This document shows, in pieces, positions 45,440 through 53,922 of a DNA stretch of 64,000 nucleotides. The stretch is from an uncultured Acidobacteriaceae bacterium (GTDB lineage: Bacteria > Acidobacteriota > Terriglobia > Terriglobales > Acidobacteriaceae). Where the stretch lies: contig CALFMO010000005.1 of the NCBI GenBank assembly GCA_937879855.1, forward strand, positions 124,001 through 188,000, in the 5' to 3' direction. How positions within the stretch are numbered: position 1 is the stretch's first letter; the number at the start of each line of letters is the position of its first letter. Made by a program: the position numbers and the translations under genes. The notes beneath the pieces are model-generated. The model was not told the DNA's origin, ran no database searches, and worked only from the letters and a program-made list of their open reading frames with translations.

Positions 45440-47194
45440 TTACGGCTGGATTCCGGCCTGAGCCTTTTCGTGGGCGTCCAGCCGCTTGAGGTACGGAAAA
45501 AACGGGGACACTTCCAAAGGCATCTTCTCCGATGCCGACTGCAGGCGGACCGGTTGGACTTTAAGCATCTCGATTCGGTCCGACCAGGGATCGAGCCTGA
45601 TTCTCGAACCCAACGGCAAAGCGGAAACCTGGTCCAGGCGATCCAACTGGAGATGCTTGGGAAGGTTGGCTAAGGCCGTCATTTGGCCGAGGTGACTAGT
45701 GGCGAAATCGTTGCTGAGGCGTCCGCGAAGCAGATTTGGCAGTTGGGTGGAGCGTGCTTGCAGAGCCTCCAGAAACAGTCCGGCATTGGCGAGTTGCCCT
45801 TTGTAGGGTGATTTAGAAAACAGCTCCAGGCCCTTTTTGTCGGCGTCGTCTTCCTCCGCCTGATTGAAACGGAAGTTGAGGTGAGCAAAGATTTCCAGAT
45901 CCGAAAAGGGCGGCGTATGACCGGTCACGGACCCGACTCCGAGGGAATGGCGCAAAAGAATGTGGGCCAATTCGTGCGCCAGTACTGCGCCGAGAGTGGC
46001 CTCATCGGGCAGCACATCGAGCAGGCCGCGGCTGAGGACGATAGTTCGCCCGATCACGAATGACTCCAGTGGCGTTGTGAGGAGCACTCGGCAACGAACC
46101 CCGGCAACGTCGAGATCATTGCTCACCAGCAAATTATTGGTGACAGTTTCGAGGATCTGGTCAACTCCGCCATCCGGAGCCATGAGTCCAGCAACCTGCA
46201 GCCGCTCGACAATATTATCTTCGGGAGTATAGGTTCCTGTTCCGACAGTATTCGACGGACTTACGTCCTGGGAAGCTTCATGCCGCTTGGGATCAACCCA
46301 TACCGGTGAGTCCGTCAGAGGCTTGGCAAATTCCCTGTGATCGCCCGCCTGTTGCAAGTCGTAGCCCCAAATGCGGGTCTGTGCTTTAAACCAGACGTTG
46401 TGGTTTGCAGGATCTTCGGATGTCGCCTCCTGGGTGTAGATGTATGCAGGCATCCACATAATGCCCAGAGTATTCAGTCGCCAACTATCGAAGTGATATG
46501 AACGCCGAGACAGCCGCTTTGAGGTATACGCCCCCGTGAAGCGCACGATGTTGAAGTTCTGATCTTCGACCCACATGCGGCCTACAAAGCCACGATTCTC
46601 AGTATTCTCAAGCGGCTTCACGTCTACAACTCCGCATCTGACTTCGCCAAGAACCTCCCAGCGGACAAACTCGAACGTGTAGTTTTGCCGATTGAGGCGC
46701 TCCAGATCAGGAAAGATCGGTAACGCGAAGCCGGCGGGGGTGAAAGGTAGCTGATTCTTACGCAGTTTCTTCTCCCACATCTCTTTCGGGTGCTCGCGGT
46801 CCGCAAAAGGAAGAGTGGCGGGCTCCTCGCCGGTCAAATCCAGACGGCTTAAGAAGTAGTCGTCGGTTTTTGGGGAGGTCGCGCCTGATTCGGGATCCGT
46901 CTTTTCTTCTACCTGAATGTATGTTTCGACGATTGGCTTGAAGTTGCGCATTAAAACAACCAGGCGACGTTCTTGCCGAATGGCCGAGTCGATGAGCAGA
47001 TTGGAAGCGACAATGTTAGAAGCAGGACTGGAGGGCGCTGACGGGGTTGCAGTCGAAGCCGGACCCGCTGCCGGAGATGGATTAGCCTGCGTACCGGGAA
47101 TACCCGGAGTGGCATTCTGAGCAGGGAGAGTGCCTACGACAAAGACGGCGAACAGCGTTCGGCCAAGCCACATGAATGTTCTCGGCGCAGGCAT
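45440..47194 (-). CDS. exported M48-family metallopeptidase with a LolA-like N-terminal region
   Basis: A 584-residue protein with a Sec signal (FMWLGRTLFAVFVVGTLPAQ) and a Pro/Ala/Ser-rich linker to ~60. Residues ~75-330 look like a LolA/LolB-type beta domain (FVGRMWVEDQNFNIVRFTGAY). The peptidase part carries the zinc motif VLAHELAHILLRH near residue 405, with a downstream EEDDADKKGLELF that may hold the third ligand. M48 proteins of the BepA/LoiP type process or fold outer-membrane proteins, so a link to the TonB receptors is possible. It lies 84 bases after the KdsC-like gene on the same strand. Confidence 0.8.
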   Translation of the reverse strand: MPAPRTFMWLGRTLFAVFVVGTLPAQNATPGIPGTQANPSPAAGPASTATPSAPSSPASNIVASNLLIDSAIRQERRLVVLMRNFKPIVETYIQVEEKTDPESGATSPKTDDYFLSRLDLTGEEPATLPFADREHPKEMWEKKLRKNQLPFTPAGFALPIFPDLERLNRQNYTFEFVRWEVLGEVRCGVVDVKPLENTENRGFVGRMWVEDQNFNIVRFTGAYTSKRLSRRSYHFDSWRLNTLGIMWMPAYIYTQEATSEDPANHNVWFKAQTRIWGYDLQQAGDHREFAKPLTDSPVWVDPKRHEASQDVSPSNTVGTGTYTPEDNIVERLQVAGLMAPDGGVDQILETVTNNLLVSNDLDVAGVRCRVLLTTPLESFVIGRTIVLSRGLLDVLPDEATLGAVLAHELAHILLRHSLGVGSVTGHTPPFSDLEIFAHLNFRFNQAEEDDADKKGLELFSKSPYKGQLANAGLFLEALQARSTQLPNLLRGRLSNDFATSHLGQMTALANLPKHLQLDRLDQVSALPLGSRIRLDPWSDRIEMLKVQPVRLQSASEKMPLEVSPFFPYLKRLDAHEKAQAGIQP

Positions 47195-47278
47195 ATCCGG
47201 AGTATTCTAAATCCTCAGGACGGTGTTTTCGAGCAAGGACTCTCAGAATTCCAGGCCTCACATCAAAGTCGCAGCTTC

Positions 47279-47836
47279 TCAGGCACGAGCCTTATCGATC
47301 ATTGCGTTCCAGATGCCCTTTGATTTGAGAACCAGTTCAACCGCCTCCCGGACCGCGCCATGCCCGGCGAGGGCTTTTGTGGTGTAGTGCGCTACTTGTT
47401 TTACTTCGGGGACGGCATCGCCGACAGCAATGGCTAGGCCTGTCCGCCGCATTAAGGGTATATCGGGAAGGTCATCGCCAATAAACGCAACGGCCGAATC
47501 GGTAACCCCCGCTTTCCGTAAGATTTCTTCGTATGCCGGCATTTTTAGAGGCTGTTTCATGTAGATAAATTCCATCCTCATTTCATGGGCGCGGCGGAGG
47601 AGCGCCGTACTTTCGCGGCCGGTGATGCAACCGGTGCGCAGACCCGCGGTCTGGGCCAGGGTCAGGCCTTGTCCGTCGTGCGCGTCAAAGGTTTTGATTT
47701 CGAGGGCGGTGCCGTCGGCTTGTGAGAGCAGCGTAACGCTGCCGTCGGTCATTGTGCCGTCGACGTCCATCAGAAGCACTTTAATTTGCGCAGCACGTTT
47801 TCTCAGAGCAGCGGAGATTTTGGAAGAAGGGGCCAA
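47279..47836 (-). CDS. KdsC-like HAD phosphatase (3-deoxy-D-manno-octulosonate-8-P phosphatase)
   Basis: A 185-residue cytoplasmic HAD enzyme without a cap domain, the length and form of KdsC. Motif I is LLMDVDGTMTDG, motif II includes ITGRES, and motif IV is IGDDLPDIPLMRRTGLAIAVGD. KdsC makes free Kdo for lipopolysaccharide. Other KdsC-like phosphatases exist, for example in sialic-acid-type pathways, but LPS synthesis is the default. The neighbours are not other LPS genes. Confidence 0.82.
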   Translation of the reverse strand: MAPSSKISAALRKRAAQIKVLLMDVDGTMTDGSVTLLSQADGTALEIKTFDAHDGQGLTLAQTAGLRTGCITGRESTALLRRAHEMRMEFIYMKQPLKMPAYEEILRKAGVTDSAVAFIGDDLPDIPLMRRTGLAIAVGDAVPEVKQVAHYTTKALAGHGAVREAVELVLKSKGIWNAMIDKARA

Positions 47837-47973
47837 TCAAGCCTCCAGAAAAGAGGGAAAGTAAGAACAGAGTCTAGGACAGACTACCAAAGCCGCGGCT
47901 TTACAAGTGGCTCAACGCCGCAAAACGCGTCATCGTGTTTCTTGCGAAGTCTTGGAAATATCTGCGGCTGGGT

Positions 47974-50022
47974 TTACGGGGACTGCGGGTCTGACTCCAC
48001 TTGCGGAGATCCCATAATGAGCGCCTGGTCACGTTCAAGAGAGCTTCGACGTAGATCCTGCGAGCGCGCCAAAGCCTTCTGCGCGGGTTCGGATTGGCCG
48101 AGTTTCCGATACGCCAGGTACATTTGATAATGAATGTTGCCATAATGGTCCAACGCGGCTGCCTTCTCCAGTCTCGGGATGGCATCGGCAAACTTTCCCA
48201 TGCGCACGTATGCCGTTCCTAAAAGGCCGCTGGCTTCATTCAAATTCGGTTGCAGCCGGAGGGCCCGCTCGAGGTAGCGCACTGCCTTTTCATTCTCCCG
48301 GTCAAGCACATACAAGCGTCCCAGCAGATATAACGCTTTGGTCCGCGAGGAATCCAGCGCCACGGCCTTCTCCAACTCACGCTGCGCGTCTTCATCAGAG
48401 TGATTATCCAGATAGAATTCTCCCAATGCTTCGTGGAGTTCTGCCTCATCCGGACGCAACTGCAGGGCCGCCTTATACTCTTTGACCGCGTCGTCAAGAT
48501 TCTGGCGAAGGGCAAAACCTTCAGCGCGCAGCTGATGAGTTCGCCAGGAGTCAGGAAAGGAATCTTCGAGTCGCGCGTAGGCCTCTGCTCCCAAGGCTTG
48601 ATAGGTGCGCTCCAACCAGTAGCTGGCCTCGGCATTAAGGTTGGAGTCCCCATGAACGCGCGCAAACACGCCAGCTGCGCTCTCGTATTGCTTCAACGAG
48701 AAGTACGCTTTTCCCAGGAGAATCTGGCTAGAGCTGGTTCGAACCTGTGCCGTTTTTAGCGTGGCAATACAGCGAGAATAGAGATGGGTTTTACAGGGAT
48801 CCGGATTGGTCTGCGTTGGTTTAGCGGCGCGAGACGCCCGTTGCCACTTCGAAAAATCGTCTTCGAAGGATTTCCAGGTGCTCTGGGTAGATGCGTTTTC
48901 ATTCACGGAGGCATAAAGACCCGCCAACAGAAAATGCTTGGCTGGTCCGTCGGGCTCACTTAGCAAGTGCGAGATCGAGGCCTGCACGCTGTCTGTCGTG
49001 AGCTCGATCGAAGGAAACTCTGGGCGCAAATTCAAGAATTCAGGAGAGATTTCCCAGACTTTGGCTATGGAGGAGAGGGCCTCTGAAGGTTGGTCTTTGG
49101 CCAGTTGCAGGTTTGCCAAACCAAGCCACGCGAGTTCGTTTCGCGCATCAAGCTGAAGGTCGAGGCGAAATTCTTTCTCCGCTTCTTCCAGCTTTCCGGT
49201 ATGCGAATAGGCTTCGCCGAGCAATGTATGTAGGCCGGATTGAAGAGGCGCAACAGCCAGGGCCTTTCGATACTCTTGGACTGCATCTTCCCCTCGGTTG
49301 CGCTGCAAGAGTATATCGCCCAGGAAACGATGTCCCCATGCCGACTCGGGATAAAGCCGAGCGCCCCTGTAGGCTAAACGAGCGGCCAAATCCAGGTATT
49401 CGTGTCCGAGTTTGAACCAAGCCCCGGCCTTATCGGAATCGAGGTCGGCGATCTTGCGGAACTCCACAGCCGCAGCCTGAAAGTTCTCCTGACTCAAGTA
49501 ATACAAAGCCGCGGCCTCATGCGCGTCGCTATTGGCAGGATCGAGCCTCAGTGCGCGCTGCAGGAACGGAGATGCTCTTTCCGGCGAGCCAAGCTTGAGG
49601 TAATCCATTCCGACGACTACATTGAGGTTAATCAGGTTCGGTCTTTCGCGCAGAGCCTTATCTAAATGGCGGGCCGCCAAGTCATATTGGAGCAGGCCTT
49701 GGTAAGCGAGGCCAAGATTCACCTCAGCTTCGAGCAGGCTTGGATTCAGAGCCAGCACCTTCTTAAATTCTTCAGTGGCGCGAGCGAAATCGCCCCGTCT
49801 GAGTGCGGCTTGACCAGCGCGGAAAGAGGTTTCGATTTCTTGCTCGGACGATTGGCCAGTGGCGAATCCGGGCATTTTCAATGACAACATAAGAAGAACC
49901 AGAGCGGTTATCGTGACGTGAAGATATGTGGGCCAAACGGGCCTCAGCGCAGCAAGACTCAGACGAAAATTCGCAACGATGGGAATCAATCGAAGTTCCT
50001 TCGAGATTCTCATTGAACGCAT
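47974..50022 (-). CDS. TPR-repeat protein 5
   Basis: About 682 residues if started at the ATG at 50022 (50013 is an alternative). The basic start MRSMRISKEL leads to a hydrophobic segment (LHVTITALVLLMLSLKMPG) that may be a signal peptide or membrane anchor; residues upstream in the frame overlap the terminator of TonB receptor 3. The remainder is a TPR array (AGQAALRRGDFARATEEFK, VLALNPSLLEAEVNLGLAY, and later LYLLGRLYVLDRENEKAVR). No clear ribosome site is seen. It follows TonB receptor 3 on the same strand, continuing the receptor-TPR pairing seen at 32-37 kb. Confidence 0.8.
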   Translation of the reverse strand: MRSMRISKELRLIPIVANFRLSLAALRPVWPTYLHVTITALVLLMLSLKMPGFATGQSSEQEIETSFRAGQAALRRGDFARATEEFKKVLALNPSLLEAEVNLGLAYQGLLQYDLAARHLDKALRERPNLINLNVVVGMDYLKLGSPERASPFLQRALRLDPANSDAHEAAALYYLSQENFQAAAVEFRKIADLDSDKAGAWFKLGHEYLDLAARLAYRGARLYPESAWGHRFLGDILLQRNRGEDAVQEYRKALAVAPLQSGLHTLLGEAYSHTGKLEEAEKEFRLDLQLDARNELAWLGLANLQLAKDQPSEALSSIAKVWEISPEFLNLRPEFPSIELTTDSVQASISHLLSEPDGPAKHFLLAGLYASVNENASTQSTWKSFEDDFSKWQRASRAAKPTQTNPDPCKTHLYSRCIATLKTAQVRTSSSQILLGKAYFSLKQYESAAGVFARVHGDSNLNAEASYWLERTYQALGAEAYARLEDSFPDSWRTHQLRAEGFALRQNLDDAVKEYKAALQLRPDEAELHEALGEFYLDNHSDEDAQRELEKAVALDSSRTKALYLLGRLYVLDRENEKAVRYLERALRLQPNLNEASGLLGTAYVRMGKFADAIPRLEKAAALDHYGNIHYQMYLAYRKLGQSEPAQKALARSQDLRRSSLERDQALIMGSPQVESDPQSP

Positions 50023-50023
50023 G

Positions 50024-50035
50024 AAAAACGTTTTG
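50024..50035. promoter_or_regulatory. weak operator-like palindrome at TPR 5 start
   Basis: AAAAACGTTTTG adjoining the start codon. The core is palindromic, but only the inner bases match the consensus. Confidence 0.2.
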
Positions 50036-50088
50036 GGCCCCACAGCTAAGAATACCAGCCAATGGATAGACAGGAAGGAGTGAAGAAA

Positions 50089-50125
50089 TGTTGCGTCCGG
50101 GTGGAGAGCCCACCCGGACGCAACA
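50089..50125 (-). terminator. rho-independent terminator of TonB receptor 3
   Basis: Perfect 16-bp stem: TGTTGCGTCCGGGTGG (50089-50104), five-base loop, CCACCCGGACGCAACA (50110-50125), 11 bases past the receptor stop. On the minus strand TTTCTTCACTCC follows. Confidence 0.85.
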
Positions 50126-50135
50126 GATGAGGAGG

Positions 50136-53100
50136 TTAGAAGGTTGTCCTCAGTGCAAACTGAATCACGCGTGGCAGATTGTACTGGCCGGTCACTTGGC
50201 CAAAAGACGAACCGCCACAGCAACTAGTGTTGGGTGGATTGAACTGCGTACGATTGAATAGGTTGAAGAACTCTCCTCGGAACTCCAAGCCTATTCGACC
50301 GTCCGGACCAAACTTCGTGTTCTTAAAAGCGGCGAAGTCAAAGTTCTTGACTCCGTCTGAACGTATGTTTGGCTCGGTACGCGAATCGGTGCCATAGTTG
50401 AAGACGTTTGGGTCCCCGTTCGTGAATACGGAAGTATCGAACCAGTGATCTAACTTCTGTTGTTTGGAACCGGAAGTGAGGTGCGACAGGGCGGTTCTCG
50501 TCGGGCGAGAACAGCCGACGTTGGGAATGCCCGAATTGCTCAGCGCCCCAGGGCAGCCCCCAATAATAATCGGGAAGCCCCTCTGGAAGGTGATGATGGT
50601 ATTGATTCCCCATCCGCTGATCACTTTGTCGGCAACTCCATCTACGCCGCTGGCAAACCTTTTTCCGCGTCCCATGGGCAGGTCCATAATGGCGCCCACA
50701 ACCAGTCGCTGCGGGACGTCGAAGCCATCCAGGCTGCGCTCACCTCGCAGGTTATAGGCATTGGCATCGTTCCAACTGGGAGCGGCGGCCTCTAGCCAAT
50801 TGATTTCCGAGTTGGTGTTGTCGATCAGTTTCGAGATGGTATAGCTGGCAAGCACTTGAGCGCCTGCTGCGAACCGCTTCTGCACCTTCAATTGCATCGA
50901 GTGATAAATCGAATCGCGGTCGTCCGGCTCGGCAAGTGAGAAGTTATCGAACTGCGGGAACGGCAATAGCAACTGGGCTGCCTTGACCGTCGAATTTGTT
51001 CCCACACCACCAGATTGCACGGGTCCGGTACAACCTGTGCAATTCCCGGCGAATGGATTCGCGACCAGTTTAGTCAGGTTCGCCACATCCGTAGCATTTT
51101 TGGGCAGAAACTGCGGTTGCAATTGGTCGATCGTCTGATCGTGCATGGGCAAATGCGTACCCTTGGATCCGGCATAAGCTACGTCCACCAGCAGCTCCCC
51201 AGGGAATTGGCGCTGAATATCCAGGTTCCACTGCTGGGCATATGGGGCCGGATTGTTGGACGCGGCCGCTTCGTTGCCGTTTCCTTGCACATCGATGAGC
51301 CCCTGGTTTCTGCCGAAAGGAGGCGTGACTCCCGAGCCCGGAAACGGATTGAACAGAGTAGCCTTCGGGGTAACTCCGTCGGCTTCAGCCGTCAGCCACG
51401 GCGTAGTAAACGAGTTAATAAACAAGTTGTGGGGCGCATCATTCCACCGCACGTCCACTGGTAGGAAAAACATTCCGTAGCCGGCTCGGACCACCGTATT
51501 CTGGTCCAATTGGTAGGAAACCCCAACGCGGGGGCTCACGTGGTTCCAGGAAGGAAACGCGCTGCGGCTCGAATGCCGGCCTGAGCTCACCAGGTCAAAG
51601 CCGCCCTTTAAGTTGGGGAACGAGCCGGTCAGGGCCGGATCGAGCGCCAACAATGGGCTGGTTTCTCTCGGGTTGACAGCGACAATGCGGTTGGACCGCT
51701 CGGTCCAATCTCCCTGTAGATCGACGCGAGCGCCAAGATTCAGTGTGATCTTTCTCGTGAGCTGAAGGGTGTCGCCGGCATAGAACGCGTAGTAAAGATT
51801 CTGATCGGCCGTTCTGGCCGGCTCAGTGACGCTGCCACTGTCTCCATACCCGAGCAGGAAGGAGGCAAAGCCATTTCCCCCAGCCGCTGCAGCCGCGCCC
51901 GCGGTTCCGTTGGTCGCGTTTTGCGGATTTGCAGCCGTCATCTTGGCATTGAGCTGAAACAAGCCCGCAGGATCGTTGCTCTGGTAATAATTGTTACGGA
52001 GAACGCGAAATTCTGCGCCGGCTTTGAGTGTGTGCCTCCCCATAATCCTGGATAGCACCGGAGCGAAGCTGTAGGTGTCGTCATAAGCGCCGATGCCGCT
52101 GCCGGTACCTTGAGCGCACCAACCGCCACCCCAGCGGTTGTCTCCAGGTGTCTGCGAGACGCATACCTGTGGAATATGGGTGTAGGTAAACTCGGGGGTT
52201 AAGGCCTTCCAGTTCGGACCAAACTTCGACAAGTCGATGCCCTGGCTCAGAGGCGTGCGTAGGTAGACGTAACGCGTGTAGCCAAGGTGCAAGTCCAGGA
52301 TCGTCTTGGTTGACAATGCGAGTGTGTCGCCCAGGGAAACCTGTTTAGCGGTGGTGGTTTCCGTGCAGCGGTCGGTGCAGATTTGGCTAAACGGATTATC
52401 GGGAAGCGACAAAATATGAGAATACGTGAAGCGTCCGTAAATCCTTTGCTTCGAACTCAGGTTGTAGTCAACCCGCCCATTGTATTGATTCACGGCACCG
52501 CCGCTACTGAAACTGGTCGCGAAGTTACCCGCGGTACTGCCCGCCAGGTTAGGTTCCGGGAAGTAAGACAGAAGGGCTTGCGCGGTGGGGTCAATTCGGC
52601 CCGCAGGAATCTTGTTGCCGGTAAAAGCAGTTCTGCAAGTAGCCGCGGCCGAGGTGCAGCCAGCGCTCGTCAATGGATCATAAATCGTGAGCACTGAGGA
52701 TGTGCCGCTTGAGCCAAGTTGTGAAAAGTCTCCGGTGCGCTCGAGGTCCGTAGGAACCCAGCTTGTGAAAGTGTTTCCCTTTCGCAGCCGAAAGCCCTCA
52801 TAACTAAAGAAGAAGAACAACTTGTCGTGAACAATGGGCCCTCCGATGTTGGCTCCAAATTGGTTCTGGGTAAAGGCAGAACGCTTGAGCCCTTCTCGGT
52901 TAGCGAAGAAATCATTCGCATTCAGAACCTTATTGCGCAAAAACTCGTAAGCTGAACCATGGAAACGGTTCGTGCCCGATTTCGTGGAAAGGTTGATGAC
53001 TCCACCGGCAAACCGGCCGTATTCCGGGCCCAGGTTATTGGTCTGGACCTTGAATTCCTGGATGGCGTCTTGCGTCGGGATAACGGTGACTACATTCAGG

Positions 53101-53744
53101 TACGCGCCATTGGTAGGCACACCGTCGATCAAAATCTGGCTTTGACCAGCCATGCCTCCGCCAACCTGAAAATCTCCAAGAGCGAAAGGATTCGCGCCGA
53201 CCGGGTTGCTCGTCGAGGAGTTCCCCGCTGAGGGCTGGCCCTGCGGCACTACGCCCGGCACTAATTGCACCAAGGCTAGCGGGTTGCGCCCGTTTAGCGG
53301 CATATCCGTGACAGATCGTTGTTCGATGACTTGCCCCAGCGAATTTGTTTCCGGCTGCAGCAGAGGCGGCGCGCCGGTTACCTCGACCGTCTCCGTTTGC
53401 GCTCCCACTTGCAAGGTAATGTCGACCTTAAGGCCGCTTTCGATCTCCACGTTGATCGGTTCACGCACGAACTTTTTAAATCCGCTCTTCTCGGCTTCAA
53501 TTTTGTAGCGGCCCGGCAAAATGTTTACAAACGAATAGTTGCCTGACGCGTCCGTTACCATGTCGTGTTTTTCGTTCTTGTCCAGATTGGTCAACGTCAC
53601 GGTCGTGTTGCCGATGGCAGCGCCGCTGCTATCGGTGACAGTTCCGGCTATGGTTCCGTACACGTTTTGACCCCACACGGCCGTAGGCGTGAGCGCAAAA
53701 ATGAGAACCGCCGCTAGAAGGACCCCAAGCTTCCAGTTACGCAT
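50136..53744 (-). CDS. Oar-like TonB-dependent receptor 3
   Basis: About 1202 residues. The ATG at 53744 is chosen because GGAGGGAAGGTA precedes it and MRNWKLGVLLAAVLIFALTP begins a signal peptide; the in-frame ATG at 53795 lies inside the promoter/operator region. A carboxypeptidase-regulatory-like domain is at ~30-115 (IAGTVTDSSGAAIGNTTVT, GNYSFVNILPGRYKIEAEK). The plug includes RSVTDMPLNGRNPLALVQLVPG and ends near GGVINLSTKSGTNRFHGSAYEF; the barrel ends VIQFALRTTF. A strong promoter and operator precede it; the lacI gene is divergent, and TPR protein 5 is downstream. Confidence 0.9.
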   Translation of the reverse strand: MRNWKLGVLLAAVLIFALTPTAVWGQNVYGTIAGTVTDSSGAAIGNTTVTLTNLDKNEKHDMVTDASGNYSFVNILPGRYKIEAEKSGFKKFVREPINVEIESGLKVDITLQVGAQTETVEVTGAPPLLQPETNSLGQVIEQRSVTDMPLNGRNPLALVQLVPGVVPQGQPSAGNSSTSNPVGANPFALGDFQVGGGMAGQSQILIDGVPTNGAYLNVVTVIPTQDAIQEFKVQTNNLGPEYGRFAGGVINLSTKSGTNRFHGSAYEFLRNKVLNANDFFANREGLKRSAFTQNQFGANIGGPIVHDKLFFFFSYEGFRLRKGNTFTSWVPTDLERTGDFSQLGSSGTSSVLTIYDPLTSAGCTSAAATCRTAFTGNKIPAGRIDPTAQALLSYFPEPNLAGSTAGNFATSFSSGGAVNQYNGRVDYNLSSKQRIYGRFTYSHILSLPDNPFSQICTDRCTETTTAKQVSLGDTLALSTKTILDLHLGYTRYVYLRTPLSQGIDLSKFGPNWKALTPEFTYTHIPQVCVSQTPGDNRWGGGWCAQGTGSGIGAYDDTYSFAPVLSRIMGRHTLKAGAEFRVLRNNYYQSNDPAGLFQLNAKMTAANPQNATNGTAGAAAAAGGNGFASFLLGYGDSGSVTEPARTADQNLYYAFYAGDTLQLTRKITLNLGARVDLQGDWTERSNRIVAVNPRETSPLLALDPALTGSFPNLKGGFDLVSSGRHSSRSAFPSWNHVSPRVGVSYQLDQNTVVRAGYGMFFLPVDVRWNDAPHNLFINSFTTPWLTAEADGVTPKATLFNPFPGSGVTPPFGRNQGLIDVQGNGNEAAASNNPAPYAQQWNLDIQRQFPGELLVDVAYAGSKGTHLPMHDQTIDQLQPQFLPKNATDVANLTKLVANPFAGNCTGCTGPVQSGGVGTNSTVKAAQLLLPFPQFDNFSLAEPDDRDSIYHSMQLKVQKRFAAGAQVLASYTISKLIDNTNSEINWLEAAAPSWNDANAYNLRGERSLDGFDVPQRLVVGAIMDLPMGRGKRFASGVDGVADKVISGWGINTIITFQRGFPIIIGGCPGALSNSGIPNVGCSRPTRTALSHLTSGSKQQKLDHWFDTSVFTNGDPNVFNYGTDSRTEPNIRSDGVKNFDFAAFKNTKFGPDGRIGLEFRGEFFNLFNRTQFNPPNTSCCGGSSFGQVTGQYNLPRVIQFALRTTF

Positions 53745-53781
53745 TACCTTCCCTCCTTGTTTACCGGAACTAACGTTTTTT

Positions 53782-53793
53782 GGTATCGTTACC
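53782..53793. promoter_or_regulatory. LacI-type operator, site I (TonB receptor 3)
   Basis: GGTATCGTTACC, a near-palindrome with CG centre, beginning 10 bases after the -10 hexamer on the minus strand. Confidence 0.55.
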
Positions 53794-53803
53794 ATGGGGC
53801 GGA

Positions 53804-53833
53804 TATATAAGTGCTATGCATGAGCGTTGTCAA
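53804..53833 (-). promoter_or_regulatory. promoter of TonB receptor 3
   Basis: On the minus strand: -35 TTGACA (53828-53833), 18-base spacer, -10 TATATA (53804-53809). Both hexamers are near or at consensus. Confidence 0.7.
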
Positions 53834-53878
53834 GAAAAAATCTACCGAAAAACGATTTTCCAAACACTTCCAGGTAAC

Positions 53879-53890
53879 GTAAACGATTAC
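53879..53890. promoter_or_regulatory. LacI-type operator, site H (lacI autoregulation)
   Basis: GTAAACGATTAC, inside the 18-base near-palindrome AACGTAAACGATTACGTT (53876-53893, eight of nine pairs). It lies 32 bases before the lacI start. A weaker copy, AAAAACGATTTT, is at 53848-53859. Confidence 0.75.
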
Positions 53891-53922
53891 GTTCCCGACC
53901 GCGGGTCTTAAAAGGGGGAGAA

